From: Scandinavium goeteborgense | GTDB taxonomy: Bacteria > Pseudomonadota > Gammaproteobacteria > Enterobacterales > Enterobacteriaceae | Direction of reading: 5' to 3' | DNA length: 64,000 bases | Assembly (NCBI RefSeq): GCF_003935895.2 | Contig: NZ_CP054058.1 | Coordinates: 434,001 to 498,000, forward strand | In this document: positions 54,708-64,000 of the stretch, in pieces | Layout of the letters: each line of letters starts with the position of its first letter | How positions within the stretch are numbered: position 1 is the stretch's first letter | Made by a program: the position numbers and the translations under genes | The notes under the pieces: generated by a model | The model's input: only the letters and a program-made list of their open reading frames with translations | Databases searched by the model: none | What the model was told of the DNA's origin: nothing

Positions 54708-56141
54708 TCAGACCAGCTGTTTGCGCTGGTTCGACGGCGGGATGGATAAAGACTCTCGGTACTTTGCAACGGTGCGGCGTGCCACCATGATACCCTGTTC
54801 GGACAGCATGGTAGTCAGCTTACTGTCACTCAGTGGTTTCGCGGGATTTTCCGCGGCAACTAACTTCTTCACCAGTGCGCGAATAGCCGTGGACGACGCT
54901 TCGCCGCCGCCTTCAGTATTCACATGGCTGGAGAAGAAATACTTAAGCTCAAAAATGCCCCGTGGGCTGTGCAGATACTTTTGCGTGGTAACGCGTGAAA
55001 TCGTTGATTCATGCATTTCGACGGCCTGAGCGATATCCGCCAGGACCATCGGCTTCATGAACTCTTCGCCCTGATCAAAGAACGCCTGCTGCTGTTCTAC
55101 GATGCAGCGGCTCACCCGCAGCAGCGTGTCATTGCGGCTTTCCAGGCTTTTAATCAGCCATTTAGCTTCCTGCAGATTGCTGCGAATAAATTGGCTGTCG
55201 GCATCGTTGCGCGTAGTGCTGCACATACCGGCGTAATGCTGATTGATTTGCAGACGCGGGATACTGTCGGAATTGAGTTCAACTGCCCAACGGCCGCTGA
55301 TTTTACGCACCAGCACATCGGGGATGACGTATTCCGGTTCGCCGGTCTGAATCGACTGGCCCGGACGCGGATCCAGAGACTGAATCAATGACACGGCTTC
55401 TTTCAGCACATCTTCTTTGAGGCGAGTGACACGCATCAGGGAGCGGAAATCATGATTGGCCAGCAGGGAGAGATGATCGCTGATAATCGTTTTGGCTTCC
55501 GTCAGCCACGGTGTCTCTTTGGCAAACTGGGAGAGCTGGATCAACAGGCAGTCGCGCAGATCTTTCGCGGCCACGCCGATCGGATCAAAACGCTGGATGC
55601 GTTTCAGAACTGCTTCGACCTCATCGAGTTCGAGTTCTTCGTCGCCGATGCTTTCGAGGATCTCTTCCAGCGACGCGGTGAGATAGCCGGTGTCGTCAAC
55701 CGCGTTCACGATCGATGTGGCTATGGCGCGGTCGGTATCGGAAAACGGTGTCAGCCCCACCTGCCACATCAGATAGTCCTGAAGTGACTGTGTCGTTTCG
55801 CCCTGGTAGACCGGCAGTTCGTCATCCTGATAATCAGTGCCGGTACCGGACGGCGTGCCTGCGGTGTAGATTTCATCCCAGCTGGCGTCGAGCGGAAGCT
55901 CATCGGGCATCTCTTTCTGCTCGAGAGCATCAACGGTATCAAATTCGTCTTTGTCAGTTTCTTCTTGTGAATCCACTTCCTCGTGAAGGTCGGTTTGCTC
56001 AAGCAGGGGATTACTCTCCAGCGCTTGCTGAAGTTCCTGTTGCAGCTCGAGCGTAGAAAGCTGCAACAGACGAATGGCCTGTTGCAGTTGCGGCGTCATG
56101 GCGAGCTGTTGGCTGAGCCTTAATTGCAAACCTTGCTTCAT
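54708..56141 (-). CDS. rpoN: RNA polymerase sigma-54 factor RpoN
   Basis: Alternative sigma factor for nitrogen and other stress genes that need enhancer-binding activators. It has 477 residues, as in E. coli. The glutamine- and leucine-rich activator-responsive region (about 1-50) begins [26 protein letters not shown]. An acidic linker follows (about 52-115). A core-binding region and helix-turn-helix come next, and the RpoN box [12 protein letters not shown] is about 455-466. lptB lies 47 bases upstream. Confidence 0.98.
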   Translation of the reverse strand: MKQGLQLRLSQQLAMTPQLQQAIRLLQLSTLELQQELQQALESNPLLEQTDLHEEVDSQEETDKDEFDTVDALEQKEMPDELPLDASWDEIYTAGTPSGTGTDYQDDELPVYQGETTQSLQDYLMWQVGLTPFSDTDRAIATSIVNAVDDTGYLTASLEEILESIGDEELELDEVEAVLKRIQRFDPIGVAAKDLRDCLLIQLSQFAKETPWLTEAKTIISDHLSLLANHDFRSLMRVTRLKEDVLKEAVSLIQSLDPRPGQSIQTGEPEYVIPDVLVRKISGRWAVELNSDSIPRLQINQHYAGMCSTTRNDADSQFIRSNLQEAKWLIKSLESRNDTLLRVSRCIVEQQQAFFDQGEEFMKPMVLADIAQAVEMHESTISRVTTQKYLHSPRGIFELKYFFSSHVNTEGGGEASSTAIRALVKKLVAAENPAKPLSDSKLTTMLSEQGIMVARRTVAKYRESLSIPPSNQRKQLV

Positions 56142-56188
56142 AATCAGGGCAAATTTCTCCGGCCAGAATGTCTGTATTCACTACCCTA

Positions 56189-56914
56189 TCAGAGTCTGAA
56201 GTCTTCCCCAAGATACACGCGCTTAACATGCTCGTCCTGGAGGATTTGTTCCGGCGTACCGTGAGCAATCAGATGCCCTTGGCTCACGATATAAGCGCGT
56301 TCACAGACCGCTAACGTTTCGCGAACGTTATGGTCAGTAATCAGCACGCCGAGGCCGCTGTCGCGCAGGTGTTCGATAATTCGCTTGATGTCGATAACCG
56401 AAATCGGGTCAACGCCCGCAAAAGGTTCATCCAGCAGAATAAATTTAGGATTTGCTGCAAGCGCGCGGGCGATTTCTACACGACGGCGTTCACCACCGGA
56501 GAGTGCCTGGCCGAGGTTATCGCGCAGATGCTCAATGTGAAACTCTTCCATCAGCTCGTTCGCACGGTCTACGCGCTGCTCGTTGCTCAAATCGTCACGG
56601 ATTTGCAGCACCGCCATCAGGTTATCAAACACGCTCAGACGGCGGAAAATGGAAGCTTCCTGCGGCAAATAGCCAATACCGCGACGGGCACGGGCATGCA
56701 GTGGCAGCATACTGATATCGTCATCATCAATGATGATGTTGCCCGCATCGCGGGACACAATGCCGACCACCATGTAGAACGTGGTGGTTTTACCCGCCCC
56801 GTTCGGGCCAAGCAGGCCGACGATTTCGCCGGAATTTACCGTCAGGCTAACGTCTTCAACGACCCGACGTCCCTTATAGGCTTTCGCAAGATTCTTTGCT
56901 GTTAAAGTTGCCAT
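56189..56914 (-). CDS. lptB: LPS export ABC transporter ATPase LptB
   Basis: ATPase of LptB2FG, which extracts LPS from the inner membrane. It has 241 residues, as in E. coli. Walker A is GPNGAGKTT (about 36-44), the Q-loop region [15 protein letters not shown], the signature [17 protein letters not shown] (about 137-153), and Walker [13 protein letters not shown] with catalytic glutamate 163. It lies six bases after lptA. Confidence 0.98.
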   Translation of the reverse strand: MATLTAKNLAKAYKGRRVVEDVSLTVNSGEIVGLLGPNGAGKTTTFYMVVGIVSRDAGNIIIDDDDISMLPLHARARRGIGYLPQEASIFRRLSVFDNLMAVLQIRDDLSNEQRVDRANELMEEFHIEHLRDNLGQALSGGERRRVEIARALAANPKFILLDEPFAGVDPISVIDIKRIIEHLRDSGLGVLITDHNVRETLAVCERAYIVSQGHLIAHGTPEQILQDEHVKRVYLGEDFRL

Positions 56915-56920
56915 AACGTA

Positions 56921-57478
56921 TTAGTTACTCTTTTTAGGCTGAGCCGGTTTGGTGTTGTTGCTCTTATCCTGCAGTTGCGATGGCACCAGAACCGTCGTCA
57001 CGCGTTTACCTTTTTCGCTATACGCCTGCATTTTCTGCTCTTTCACCAGATAGGTAATCTTGTCGCCTTTAATGTTGCTGTCGACCTGCTCGAGATACGC
57101 ATTACCGGTCAGCACGACAAGATCGTTAGCCACTTCGTAGTGCATTTTCGACGCATGGCCGTTAACCGGTTTGCCGTTGTCCTGCATCTGGTAAAACGTC
57201 GCCGGATTACCGTAGCCGTCCATCGTCTCTTTGCCTTTAACACCGGCTGGGCGGGTGACCACCACTTTGTCGGCATTAATTTTGATGGTGCCCTGGGTGA
57301 CGATAACGTTGCCGGTAAACGTCGCGACGTTCCCCTGCATGTCCAGAGACTGCTGATCGGATTCAATGTGGATCGGCTGATCGGTATCACCCGTTAAGGC
57401 CAGCGCAGGCAGGCTGGAAGCCAGCAACACGCTGGCAAGGGCAAGCTTAAAGCTGAATTTATTATTTCTGAATTTCAT
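56921..57478 (-). CDS. lptA: LPS transport periplasmic protein LptA
   Basis: Forms the periplasmic bridge that carries LPS from LptC to LptD. It has 185 residues, as in E. coli. The signal peptide is about 1-27 (ending PALA), followed by the OstA/jellyroll domain with PIHIESDQQSLDMQGNVATFTGNVIVTQG and a Lys-rich tail. Its start overlaps the lptC end by 17 bases. Confidence 0.97.
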   Translation of the reverse strand: MKFRNNKFSFKLALASVLLASSLPALALTGDTDQPIHIESDQQSLDMQGNVATFTGNVIVTQGTIKINADKVVVTRPAGVKGKETMDGYGNPATFYQMQDNGKPVNGHASKMHYEVANDLVVLTGNAYLEQVDSNIKGDKITYLVKEQKMQAYSEKGKRVTTVLVPSQLQDKSNNTKPAQPKKSN

Positions 57479-58022
57479 AGGAGGTTCTCACCTTTTCAAT
57501 CAGCTCGGCGTTTTTGCTGCGTAAATTGCCGCGCATTTTGAGGCCGCTGGAATTAAATGTTGTACCGTACAACGTCACCAAATCGTCTGAACTCACGTCC
57601 TGAGTCACCAGATTCACAATGGCGTTATCCGTCGTAACTTTGCGCAGTTGAGAGTCGTCCGTCAGGGCGTTGATCTCAACGTGACCGTACAAATACAGCA
57701 TACGATCATTGGTCAGTTTGGCCTTGTCAGCCTTGATAGACCAGGTCGGCACTTTATTGACATCAAAAGTGGTCAGAACCGGTCGGGTGAACCACGAAAC
57801 GGCCTGCTCGGAGAAATACTCGACATGCTCTGAAATCAACCGGTAGGTCAACGCCCCTTCAGGGTTGTAGACCACGGAGTCGGTATGCTCACTTTTATAT
57901 GTTGGGTCGTTATTGTTGACGACCGCCGGGCCAGGGGCATCTTTATCCACAAGATTGAAGCCGATAAGCACCAGCGCCAGCAGCGAAAGCAGAATGATAA
58001 CCCAACGTCTGGTTTTACTCAT
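57462..58022 (-). CDS. lptC: LPS transport inner-membrane protein LptC
   Basis: Bitopic protein that receives LPS from LptB2FG and passes it to LptA. The 186 residues have one N-terminal membrane helix (about 6-24) and a periplasmic jellyroll with VVYNPEGALTYRLISEHVEYFS and PVLTTFDVNKVPTWSIKADKAKL. It is a few residues shorter than the E. coli protein (191). It overlaps kdsC by four bases upstream and lptA by 17 downstream. Confidence 0.96.
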   Translation of the reverse strand: MSKTRRWVIILLSLLALVLIGFNLVDKDAPGPAVVNNNDPTYKSEHTDSVVYNPEGALTYRLISEHVEYFSEQAVSWFTRPVLTTFDVNKVPTWSIKADKAKLTNDRMLYLYGHVEINALTDDSQLRKVTTDNAIVNLVTQDVSSDDLVTLYGTTFNSSGLKMRGNLRSKNAELIEKVRTSYEIQK

Positions 58023-58585
58023 ATTGATTGCCCTTTGGCTTCATCCAGCTTGCCCTGAGCCAGCAGCAATAAATCGCACACTTCTCGTACCGCACCGCGT
58101 CCACCGTCAATCCGGGTGACATAATCCGCGCGAGGGGGCAGCAGAGGATGGGCATCTGCCACGGCAACGCTCAGACCCACGTCGGCCATCACCGGCCAGT
58201 CGATGAGGTCATCACCGACGTAGGCGACTTCATCCGGACGCAGGGACAGAGTTTCCAGTAACTCTCGATAAGCAATCAGCTTATCGGACTGTCCTTGCCA
58301 CAGGTGGGTAATTCCCAGCGTTTTGCAGCGGTCTTCTACCAGTTTAGCTTTTCGTCCGGTGATGATTGCAACTTCTATGCCTGACGTCAGCGCGCAGCGA
58401 ATGCCGTAGCCATCGCGCACGTTGAAGGCTTTCAGTTCTTCGCCGTTATTGCCCATGTATATCAGTCCATCAGACAGCACGCCGTCTACATCAAGGATCA
58501 GCAGACGAATTTTCTGCGCTTTCTCCATGACCGATGAACTGACGGGTCCATAGCAGGTCGTTACCGACGCGCCAGCATTACTCAT
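58019..58585 (-). CDS. kdsC: 3-deoxy-D-manno-octulosonate 8-phosphate phosphatase KdsC
   Basis: HAD-family phosphatase that makes Kdo for the LPS inner core. It has 188 residues, as in E. coli. HAD motif I is LLILDVDGVLSDG (about 28-40), motif II IITGRKAKLVEDR, and the later acidic motif YVGDDLIDWPVM. It is coupled to lptC by a four-base overlap and follows kdsD by 14 bases. Confidence 0.96.
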   Translation of the reverse strand: MSNAGASVTTCYGPVSSSVMEKAQKIRLLILDVDGVLSDGLIYMGNNGEELKAFNVRDGYGIRCALTSGIEVAIITGRKAKLVEDRCKTLGITHLWQGQSDKLIAYRELLETLSLRPDEVAYVGDDLIDWPVMADVGLSVAVADAHPLLPPRADYVTRIDGGRGAVREVCDLLLLAQGKLDEAKGQSI

Positions 58586-58599
58586 TGTTTTTTCCTTAC

Positions 58600-59586
58600 T
58601 TACACTACGCCAGCGCGCAGGAGATCATGCATATGTATCACACCCAGCAGATGGTCGCCATCGGCAACCATGACGCAGGTGATATGACGAGACTGCATTA
58701 GATTCAGTGCATCAACGGCCAGAATCCCTGGACGGACACGAATACCGCCGCGGGTCATGACATCCGCGATGCTCATTTCGCGAACGTCAACGCCCATATC
58801 AAACACGCGACGCAGGTCACCATCGGTGAAAATGCCTTCGATTTTCATCTGGTCGTCGCAGATAACCGTCAGACCCAGATTTTTGCGTGTGATCTCCAGC
58901 AGCGCGTCGCGCAGGGAGGCATCAGGACTGACGTGCGGGATTTCATTGCCGGTGTGCATGATGTCGTTCACGCGCAGCAGCAGCTTACGGCCCAGCGCAC
59001 CACCCGGATGCGAAAGGGCAAAATCTTCGGCAGTAAAGCCACGCGCTTTAAGCAGCGCAACCGCCAGCGCATCGCCCATGACCAGGGCCGCCGTGGTGCT
59101 CGACGTCGGCGCGAGTCCCAACGGACACGCTTCTTTTGGCACGCTGACGCACAGATGGATATCCGCAGCCTTGCCCATGCTGCTTTCCGGGCGACTGGTG
59201 ATGCAGATGAGGGGGACATGCAGGCGTTTAAGCACCGGGATCAGCGCCAGAATTTCGTTAGACTCACCGGAGTTGGATAACGCGATGACCACATCCTGCG
59301 GCGAGACCATACCGAGATCGCCGTGAGCGGCTTCACCCGGATGAACAAAGAACGACGGCGTGCCGGTGCTGGCAAACGTTGCCGCCATTTTGCGGCCAAT
59401 ATGCCCGGATTTACCCATGCCCATCACCACGACTTTACCGCCGCAGTAGGCTATTTTTTCGCAGGCGAGGGCGAAATCCTGATTGATAAACTGATCGAGC
59501 TGCGCCAGACCTTCACGTTCAATCTCCAGCACGTCGAGGCCTGCCTGCTGAAAGTCAAAACCCGGCTGCAAATCTATTTGCGACAT
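58600..59586 (-). CDS. kdsD: D-arabinose 5-phosphate isomerase KdsD
   Basis: Converts ribulose 5-phosphate to arabinose 5-phosphate, the first step of Kdo synthesis. It has 328 residues, as in E. coli. The SIS domain (about 40-185) contains VVVMGMGKSGHIGRKMAATFASTGTP and GEAAHGDLGM. Two CBS repeats follow (about 205-328, HISRxx-type GGIRVRPGILAVDALNLMQSRHITCVMV). I chose the ATG at 59584-59586 (MSQIDLQPGFDFQQAG); the longer frame overlaps yrbG. Confidence 0.96.
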   Translation of the reverse strand: MSQIDLQPGFDFQQAGLDVLEIEREGLAQLDQFINQDFALACEKIAYCGGKVVVMGMGKSGHIGRKMAATFASTGTPSFFVHPGEAAHGDLGMVSPQDVVIALSNSGESNEILALIPVLKRLHVPLICITSRPESSMGKAADIHLCVSVPKEACPLGLAPTSSTTAALVMGDALAVALLKARGFTAEDFALSHPGGALGRKLLLRVNDIMHTGNEIPHVSPDASLRDALLEITRKNLGLTVICDDQMKIEGIFTDGDLRRVFDMGVDVREMSIADVMTRGGIRVRPGILAVDALNLMQSRHITCVMVADGDHLLGVIHMHDLLRAGVV

Positions 59587-59600
59587 AATGTTATCCCGAT

Positions 59601-60578
59601 TCACTCTGCGAAAAACGGCGTGCCCCACCAAAGGAACGCCAGCCAAACAAGAAAGCACCCGGTCAGTATTGCCCCGGCACCTTTGCCAATTTGTGGTTTA
59701 CGGCGCCAGCACAGCAGGGCAAAAATCATGCTGACCAGCACCATCACACCGTAATCACGACTAAACGCCAGCGGATTAAACGGCCCCGGCGCGACCAGCG
59801 CAGGAATACCCATCACGATGGCGATATTGAAAATGTTGGAGCCTATGATATTGCCAATGGCGATATCATCCTCTCCTTTACGTGCCCCGGCGATGGCGGT
59901 GGCAAGCTCTGGCAGACTGGTGCCAATGGCAATTACCGTCAGGCCGATGGTCAGTTCGCTCATCGCGAAGTAGTTTGCCAGCACGGTGGCGTTATCCACC
60001 ACCATGCGCGTGGCCATAGGCATAATGATTAAGGCGACACCGAGCCATAAACAAGCGACGGGCAGCGTCCCTTCGCGGGGCAATTCTGCCAATTGTTCAC
60101 GCGTCAGGCTGTCATTTCCTTGCCGTTCCGCCAGGCGGGCGATTTTAACAATATAAAACAGCCACAGCACAGCCAGTGCGAACAGAAATAAGCCATCTAC
60201 CCGTGTTAACTGCCCATCATACAGCACAAAACCCGCAAGTAGGCTCACGACTAACATTAGCGGCAATTCCCGACGCAGGATATCGGAATGGACGGTAAAC
60301 GAATGCAGTAATGCGGCCAGGCCCAGGATCAGCAAGATGTTAATGATGTTTGAGCCGATCGCCGTGCCAATGGCGAGATCAATTTGCCCGTGAAAAGATG
60401 CGGTGACGGAAACGATTATCTCTGGAAGCGAGGTGCCCACGCTGACGACCGTCATGCCAATGATCAGCGGCGGGATGTTGATGCTGCGGCAGAGAATCGA
60501 GGCGGCAAAAACGAGACGATCGGCACTGTAGACCACCAGGAGTAAACCAATTATTAACAGAGCCGTCGCTAAAAGCAT
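59601..60578 (-). CDS. yrbG: Calcium/sodium antiporter-family protein YrbG
   Basis: Member of the Ca2+:cation antiporter family; transport has not been firmly shown. The 325 residues contain two homologous blocks of about five helices, each with the alpha-repeat motif: GMTVVSVGTSLPEIIVSV (about 41-58) with GSNIINILLILG, and GLTVIAIGTSLPELATAIAGARKGEDDIAIGN (about 210-240) with GSNIFNIAIVMG. It starts the minus-strand Lpt/Kds group and is divergent from mlaF. Confidence 0.95.
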   Translation of the reverse strand: MLLATALLIIGLLLVVYSADRLVFAASILCRSINIPPLIIGMTVVSVGTSLPEIIVSVTASFHGQIDLAIGTAIGSNIINILLILGLAALLHSFTVHSDILRRELPLMLVVSLLAGFVLYDGQLTRVDGLFLFALAVLWLFYIVKIARLAERQGNDSLTREQLAELPREGTLPVACLWLGVALIIMPMATRMVVDNATVLANYFAMSELTIGLTVIAIGTSLPELATAIAGARKGEDDIAIGNIIGSNIFNIAIVMGIPALVAPGPFNPLAFSRDYGVMVLVSMIFALLCWRRKPQIGKGAGAILTGCFLVWLAFLWWGTPFFAE

Positions 60579-60650
60579 CTAAAGTCCTTTCTTCAGGTAT
60601 AATCGTCAGCCGCTTTGCAGCACCTGCACGGCGCGGACGAATTCTTAATT

Positions 60651-60678
60651 TTGACTTTATGCGTTGAAAAAGTAAAAC
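60651..60678 (+). promoter_or_regulatory. Possible promoter of mlaFEDCB
   Basis: TTGACT (60651-60656) and TAAAAC (60673-60678) are spaced by 16 bases, about 110 bases upstream of mlaF, in an AT-rich stretch of the divergent yrbG-mlaF gap. The -10 is imperfect. Confidence 0.35.
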
Positions 60679-60788
60679 AAATGCCTGCTTTCGCTAACTC
60701 TGGCAGGTAAGATTCTGTAAAAATGATGGGTTAGGGGCGTCAAATCGCGCCATGCTTAACCTGAAGAGGTTTTTCCAGGGATAAACCT

Positions 60789-61601
60789 ATGAACCAGACA
60801 CTGGATAATTTAGTCGATGTTCGCGGCGTGAGCTTCACGCGTGGCTCCCGAAGTATCTTCGACAACATCTCGCTGTCGGTGCCACGCGGTAAAATCACGG
60901 CCATCATGGGACCGTCAGGGATCGGCAAGACCACGCTGCTGCGTTTAATCGGCGGACAAATCCCGCCTGACAGCGGTGAGATCCTGTTCGATGGCGAAGA
61001 TGTACCAAAAATGTCTCGCTCACGACTATACGCCGTGCGTAAGCGCATGAGCATGCTATTCCAGTCGGGTGCGCTGTTCACCGACCTGAACGTTTTCGAT
61101 AACGTTGCCTATCCGCTGCGTGAACACACGCGCCTGCCTGCGCCGCTGCTGAAAAGCACGGTGATGATGAAACTGGAAGCGGTGGGTTTGCGCGGGGCTG
61201 CTAAACTGATGCCTTCTGAGCTGTCCGGCGGGATGGCACGCCGCGCCGCACTGGCGCGAGCTATCGCCCTCGAGCCAGATTTGATCATGTTCGATGAGCC
61301 CTTCGTGGGCCAGGATCCGATCACCATGGGTGTGCTGGTCAAGCTCATTTCTGAGCTCAACAGTTCGCTGGGTGTCACCTGCATTGTGGTTTCGCACGAC
61401 GTCCCGGAAGTGCTGAGTATCGCCGACTATGCGTATATCGTAGCGGATCGAAAAATTGTTGCTCATGGTAGCGCGCAGTCGCTACAGGAAAACAGTGACC
61501 CGCGCGTGCGCCAGTTCCTGGACGGCATTGCTGACGGCCCGGTGCCGTTCCGCTATCCGGCGGGCGATTACCATCACGATTTATTCGGAACAGGGAGTTA
61601 G
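60789..61601 (+). CDS. mlaF: Phospholipid ABC transporter ATP-binding protein MlaF
   Basis: ATPase of the MlaFEDB complex, which maintains outer-membrane lipid asymmetry. The 270 residues have Walker A GPSGIGKTTLLRL (about 39-51), signature ELSGGMARRAALARAIA (about 140-156) and Walker B LIMFDEPFVGQDP. The C-terminal tail (about 245-270, PVPFRYPAGDYHHDLF) matches the extension that contacts a neighbouring MlaF. mlaE follows after six bases. Confidence 0.97.
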   Translation: MNQTLDNLVDVRGVSFTRGSRSIFDNISLSVPRGKITAIMGPSGIGKTTLLRLIGGQIPPDSGEILFDGEDVPKMSRSRLYAVRKRMSMLFQSGALFTDLNVFDNVAYPLREHTRLPAPLLKSTVMMKLEAVGLRGAAKLMPSELSGGMARRAALARAIALEPDLIMFDEPFVGQDPITMGVLVKLISELNSSLGVTCIVVSHDVPEVLSIADYAYIVADRKIVAHGSAQSLQENSDPRVRQFLDGIADGPVPFRYPAGDYHHDLFGTGS

Positions 61602-62390
<789 letters not shown>

Positions 62391-62394
62391 GTTC

Positions 62395-62946
62395 ATGCAA
62401 ACGAAAAAAAGTGAAATCTGGGTAGGTATTTTCATTCTGGTGGCTTTTCTGGCGGCACTGTTCGTGTGCCTGAAAGCCGCGGACGTCACCTCTCTACGTA
62501 CGGAACCGACCTACCAGGTTTATGCCACCTTCGATAATATCGGTGGCCTCAAAACCCGCTCTCCAGTCCGTATCGGCGGGGTGGTGATTGGACGTGTGGC
62601 TGATATTACGCTGGATCCGAAGACCTATCTTCCGCGTGTGACGCTGGATATCGAAGAGCAGTACAACCAGATCCCGGATACCAGTTCGCTGGCTATCCGC
62701 ACCTCCGGCCTGCTGGGCGAGCAGTATCTCGCGCTGAACGTGGGTTTTGATGACCCGGAAATGGGCACCGCGATGCTTAAAGAAGGCAGCACGATTCAGG
62801 ATACGAAATCCGCGCTTGTGCTTGAGGACCTGATTGGTCAGTTCCTTTATAGCAACAAAGGCGGGGAAAATAAGAATTCAGACGAAGCGCAAAGCCCGGC
62901 GGAAGGCCATACTGACGCTACGGCGCCTGCTGCAACGACGCACTAA
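62395..62946 (+). CDS. mlaD: Phospholipid transport substrate-binding protein MlaD
   Basis: MCE-domain protein that forms a hexameric ring on MlaE with a hydrophobic channel. The 183 residues equal the E. coli length. One N-terminal membrane helix (about 10-29) is followed by the MCE domain YATFDNIGGLKTRSPVRIGGVVIGRV (about 45-75) and an acidic low-complexity tail. It starts four bases after mlaE. Confidence 0.96.
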   Translation: MQTKKSEIWVGIFILVAFLAALFVCLKAADVTSLRTEPTYQVYATFDNIGGLKTRSPVRIGGVVIGRVADITLDPKTYLPRVTLDIEEQYNQIPDTSSLAIRTSGLLGEQYLALNVGFDDPEMGTAMLKEGSTIQDTKSALVLEDLIGQFLYSNKGGENKNSDEAQSPAEGHTDATAPAATTH

Positions 62947-62964
62947 TCTCAGGAGAATTAACCC

Positions 62965-63600
62965 ATGTTTAAACGCTTACTTATGGTTGCCATGCTGGTC
63001 ATTGCCCCACTGACGGCGGCCACGGCGGCGGATCAGTCCAACCCGTATACCCTGATGAACGAGGCGGCTCAAAAAACCTTTACCCGCCTCAAAAATGAAC
63101 AGCCGCAGATTCGTTCCAATCCTGACTATCTGCGTCAGATTGTCGATCAGGAGTTGCTGCCATATGTGCAGGTGAAATACGCGGGTGCGCTGGTTTTAGG
63201 TCGCTACTACCGTGATGCAACCCCGGCACAGCGTGAAGCTTACTTTGCCGCATTCCATGAATATCTCAAGCAGGCATACGGCCAGGCGCTGGCGATGTAC
63301 CATGGCCAGACCTATCAGATTGCCCCAGAGAAACCGCTGGGTGATGCCACCATTCTGCCTATTCGCGTCACTATCGTTGACCCGAACGGTCGTCCACCGG
63401 TTCGTCTCGACTTCCAGTGGCGTAAAAATACCCAAACGGGCAACTGGCAGGCGTTTGATATGATTGCTGAAGGCATCAGCATGATTACCACCAAACAAAA
63501 TGAGTGGAGCGATCTGCTGCGTACCAAAGGTATCGATGGTCTGACCGCACAGCTGCAGGCAATTTCTAAACAGCCTATTACGCTGGATCAGAAAAAATAA
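62965..63600 (+). CDS. mlaC: Phospholipid-binding periplasmic protein MlaC
   Basis: Shuttles phospholipid between MlaA-OmpC at the outer membrane and MlaFEDB. It has 211 residues, as in E. coli. The signal peptide is about 1-21 (ending ATAA), followed by a NTF2-like fold ([49 protein letters not shown]). Its stop overlaps the mlaB start by one base. Confidence 0.96.
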   Translation: MFKRLLMVAMLVIAPLTAATAADQSNPYTLMNEAAQKTFTRLKNEQPQIRSNPDYLRQIVDQELLPYVQVKYAGALVLGRYYRDATPAQREAYFAAFHEYLKQAYGQALAMYHGQTYQIAPEKPLGDATILPIRVTIVDPNGRPPVRLDFQWRKNTQTGNWQAFDMIAEGISMITTKQNEWSDLLRTKGIDGLTAQLQAISKQPITLDQKK

Positions 63601-63890
63601 TGGCCGACTCATTGCGCTGGACGCGTGAAGGAGGACGACTGTTATTGCAGGGGGAATTAGATCAGGATTTTCTGGTTCCCCTCTGGGACGCGCGCAAAGA
63701 GGTCATGCAGGGCGTCGATACCATCGACCTGAGCGAAATAACCCGCGTGGATACCGCCGGTGTGGCGCTGCTGATGCATCTGGTTGCCCAGGTTCGCCAG
63801 CAGGGTTCTGCGGTCAGCATCGTGGGGAAAAGCGAAAAGATGAACACCCTTGTTCAACTTTATAATCTGCCGCCCGATCTGATCCCCTAA
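63600..63890 (+). CDS. mlaB: STAS-domain protein MlaB
   Basis: Cytoplasmic subunit that binds MlaF and supports its activity. The 96 residues form a STAS domain with GELDQDFLVPLWDARKEV and the loop IDLSEITRVDTAGVALLMHL around the conserved threonine near residue 52. The ATG overlaps the mlaC stop (TAATG). It ends the mlaFEDCB operon. Confidence 0.95.
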   Translation: MADSLRWTREGGRLLLQGELDQDFLVPLWDARKEVMQGVDTIDLSEITRVDTAGVALLMHLVAQVRQQGSAVSIVGKSEKMNTLVQLYNLPPDLIP

Positions 63891-63911
63891 ATTATTCAAT
63901 GTATTACTCTT

Positions 63912-63945
63912 AAAAGCCTCTACGTTTTGTGCGTCGGGGCTTTTT
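63912..63945 (+). terminator. Terminator of mlaFEDCB
   Basis: AAAAGCC (63912-63918) pairs with GGCTTTT (63938-63944), with inner ACG/CGT pairing, and ends in a T run. The rest of the window to 64000 contains no gene that I can support; ibaG is expected next in this order. Confidence 0.75.
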
Positions 63946-64000
63946 GCTTGTTTAAGACAGCGGCACTTTCCTCTAAGATGTTGGGCTGTTTTCACTATCA

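Overview
The window is a stretch of ordinary enterobacterial chromosome. Almost every protein is recognisable as the ortholog of an Escherichia coli K-12 gene from the panF-to-mla region, usually at the same length and in the same order. That places the source in the Enterobacteriaceae. It is not E. coli itself: msrPQ sits beside aroQ, a FucR-like regulator lies between tldD and aaeR, an aldehyde dehydrogenase lies between aaeB and yhcO, yhcN is duplicated, and nothing separates nanK from gltD (no nanQ, gltF or yhcADEFG). The genus cannot be fixed from the sequence alone; Enterobacter, Lelliottia, Leclercia, Kosakonia, Citrobacter and Klebsiella-type genomes all remain possible. I see no rRNA, tRNA, CRISPR array, prophage, transposase or attachment site.

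Layout. 1-5.8 kb (minus): panF (cut by the window edge), yhdT, the aroQ-accB-accC cluster (biotin carboxyl carrier and biotin carboxylase) and msrPQ (periplasmic methionine sulfoxide repair). 5.9-6.9 kb: acuI, divergent from csrD. 7.1-19.3 kb (plus): csrD, the cell-shape operon mreBCD, maf/yhdE, rng, yhdP and tldD. 19.4-26.1 kb: a FucR-like regulator, aaeR, the aaeXAB aromatic acid efflux operon, a succinate-semialdehyde dehydrogenase-like gene and a barstar-like gene. 26.2-32.2 kb: two DUF1471 yhcN-type genes, argR, mdh, and the periplasmic proteases degS and degQ, then zapG.

32.3-36.0 kb (plus): zapE, the ribosomal operon rplM-rpsI and sspAB. 36.1-41.1 kb (plus): the sialic acid regulon nanR-nanATEK, with a triple GGTATA NanR operator. 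41.1-47.0 kb (minus): glutamate synthase gltBD. 47.7-52.6 kb (plus): yhcC, arcB, elbB and mtgA, with the sRNA ArcZ on the minus strand between arcB and elbB. 52.7-60.6 kb (minus): the nitrogen-PTS/rpoN group (npr, rapZ, ptsN, hpf, rpoN) and the LPS transport and Kdo genes (lptB, lptA, lptC, kdsC, kdsD, yrbG). 60.8-63.9 kb (plus): mlaFEDCB, phospholipid transport for outer-membrane lipid asymmetry.

The functional themes are envelope building and upkeep (mre, mtgA, lpt, kds, mla, yhdP, degS/degQ, aae), central metabolism (acc, mdh, gltBD, nan), and global regulation (csrD, argR, arcB/ArcZ, rpoN, ptsN/npr, rapZ, sspAB). I did not find a new multi-gene system. The observations most worth checking are a perfect 14-bp hairpin that buries the msrP ribosome binding site, a ten-codon ORF with a strong ribosome binding site beside argR, the orphan FucR-like gene, and uncharacterised dyads in the acuI-csrD and gltB-yhcC intergenic regions.
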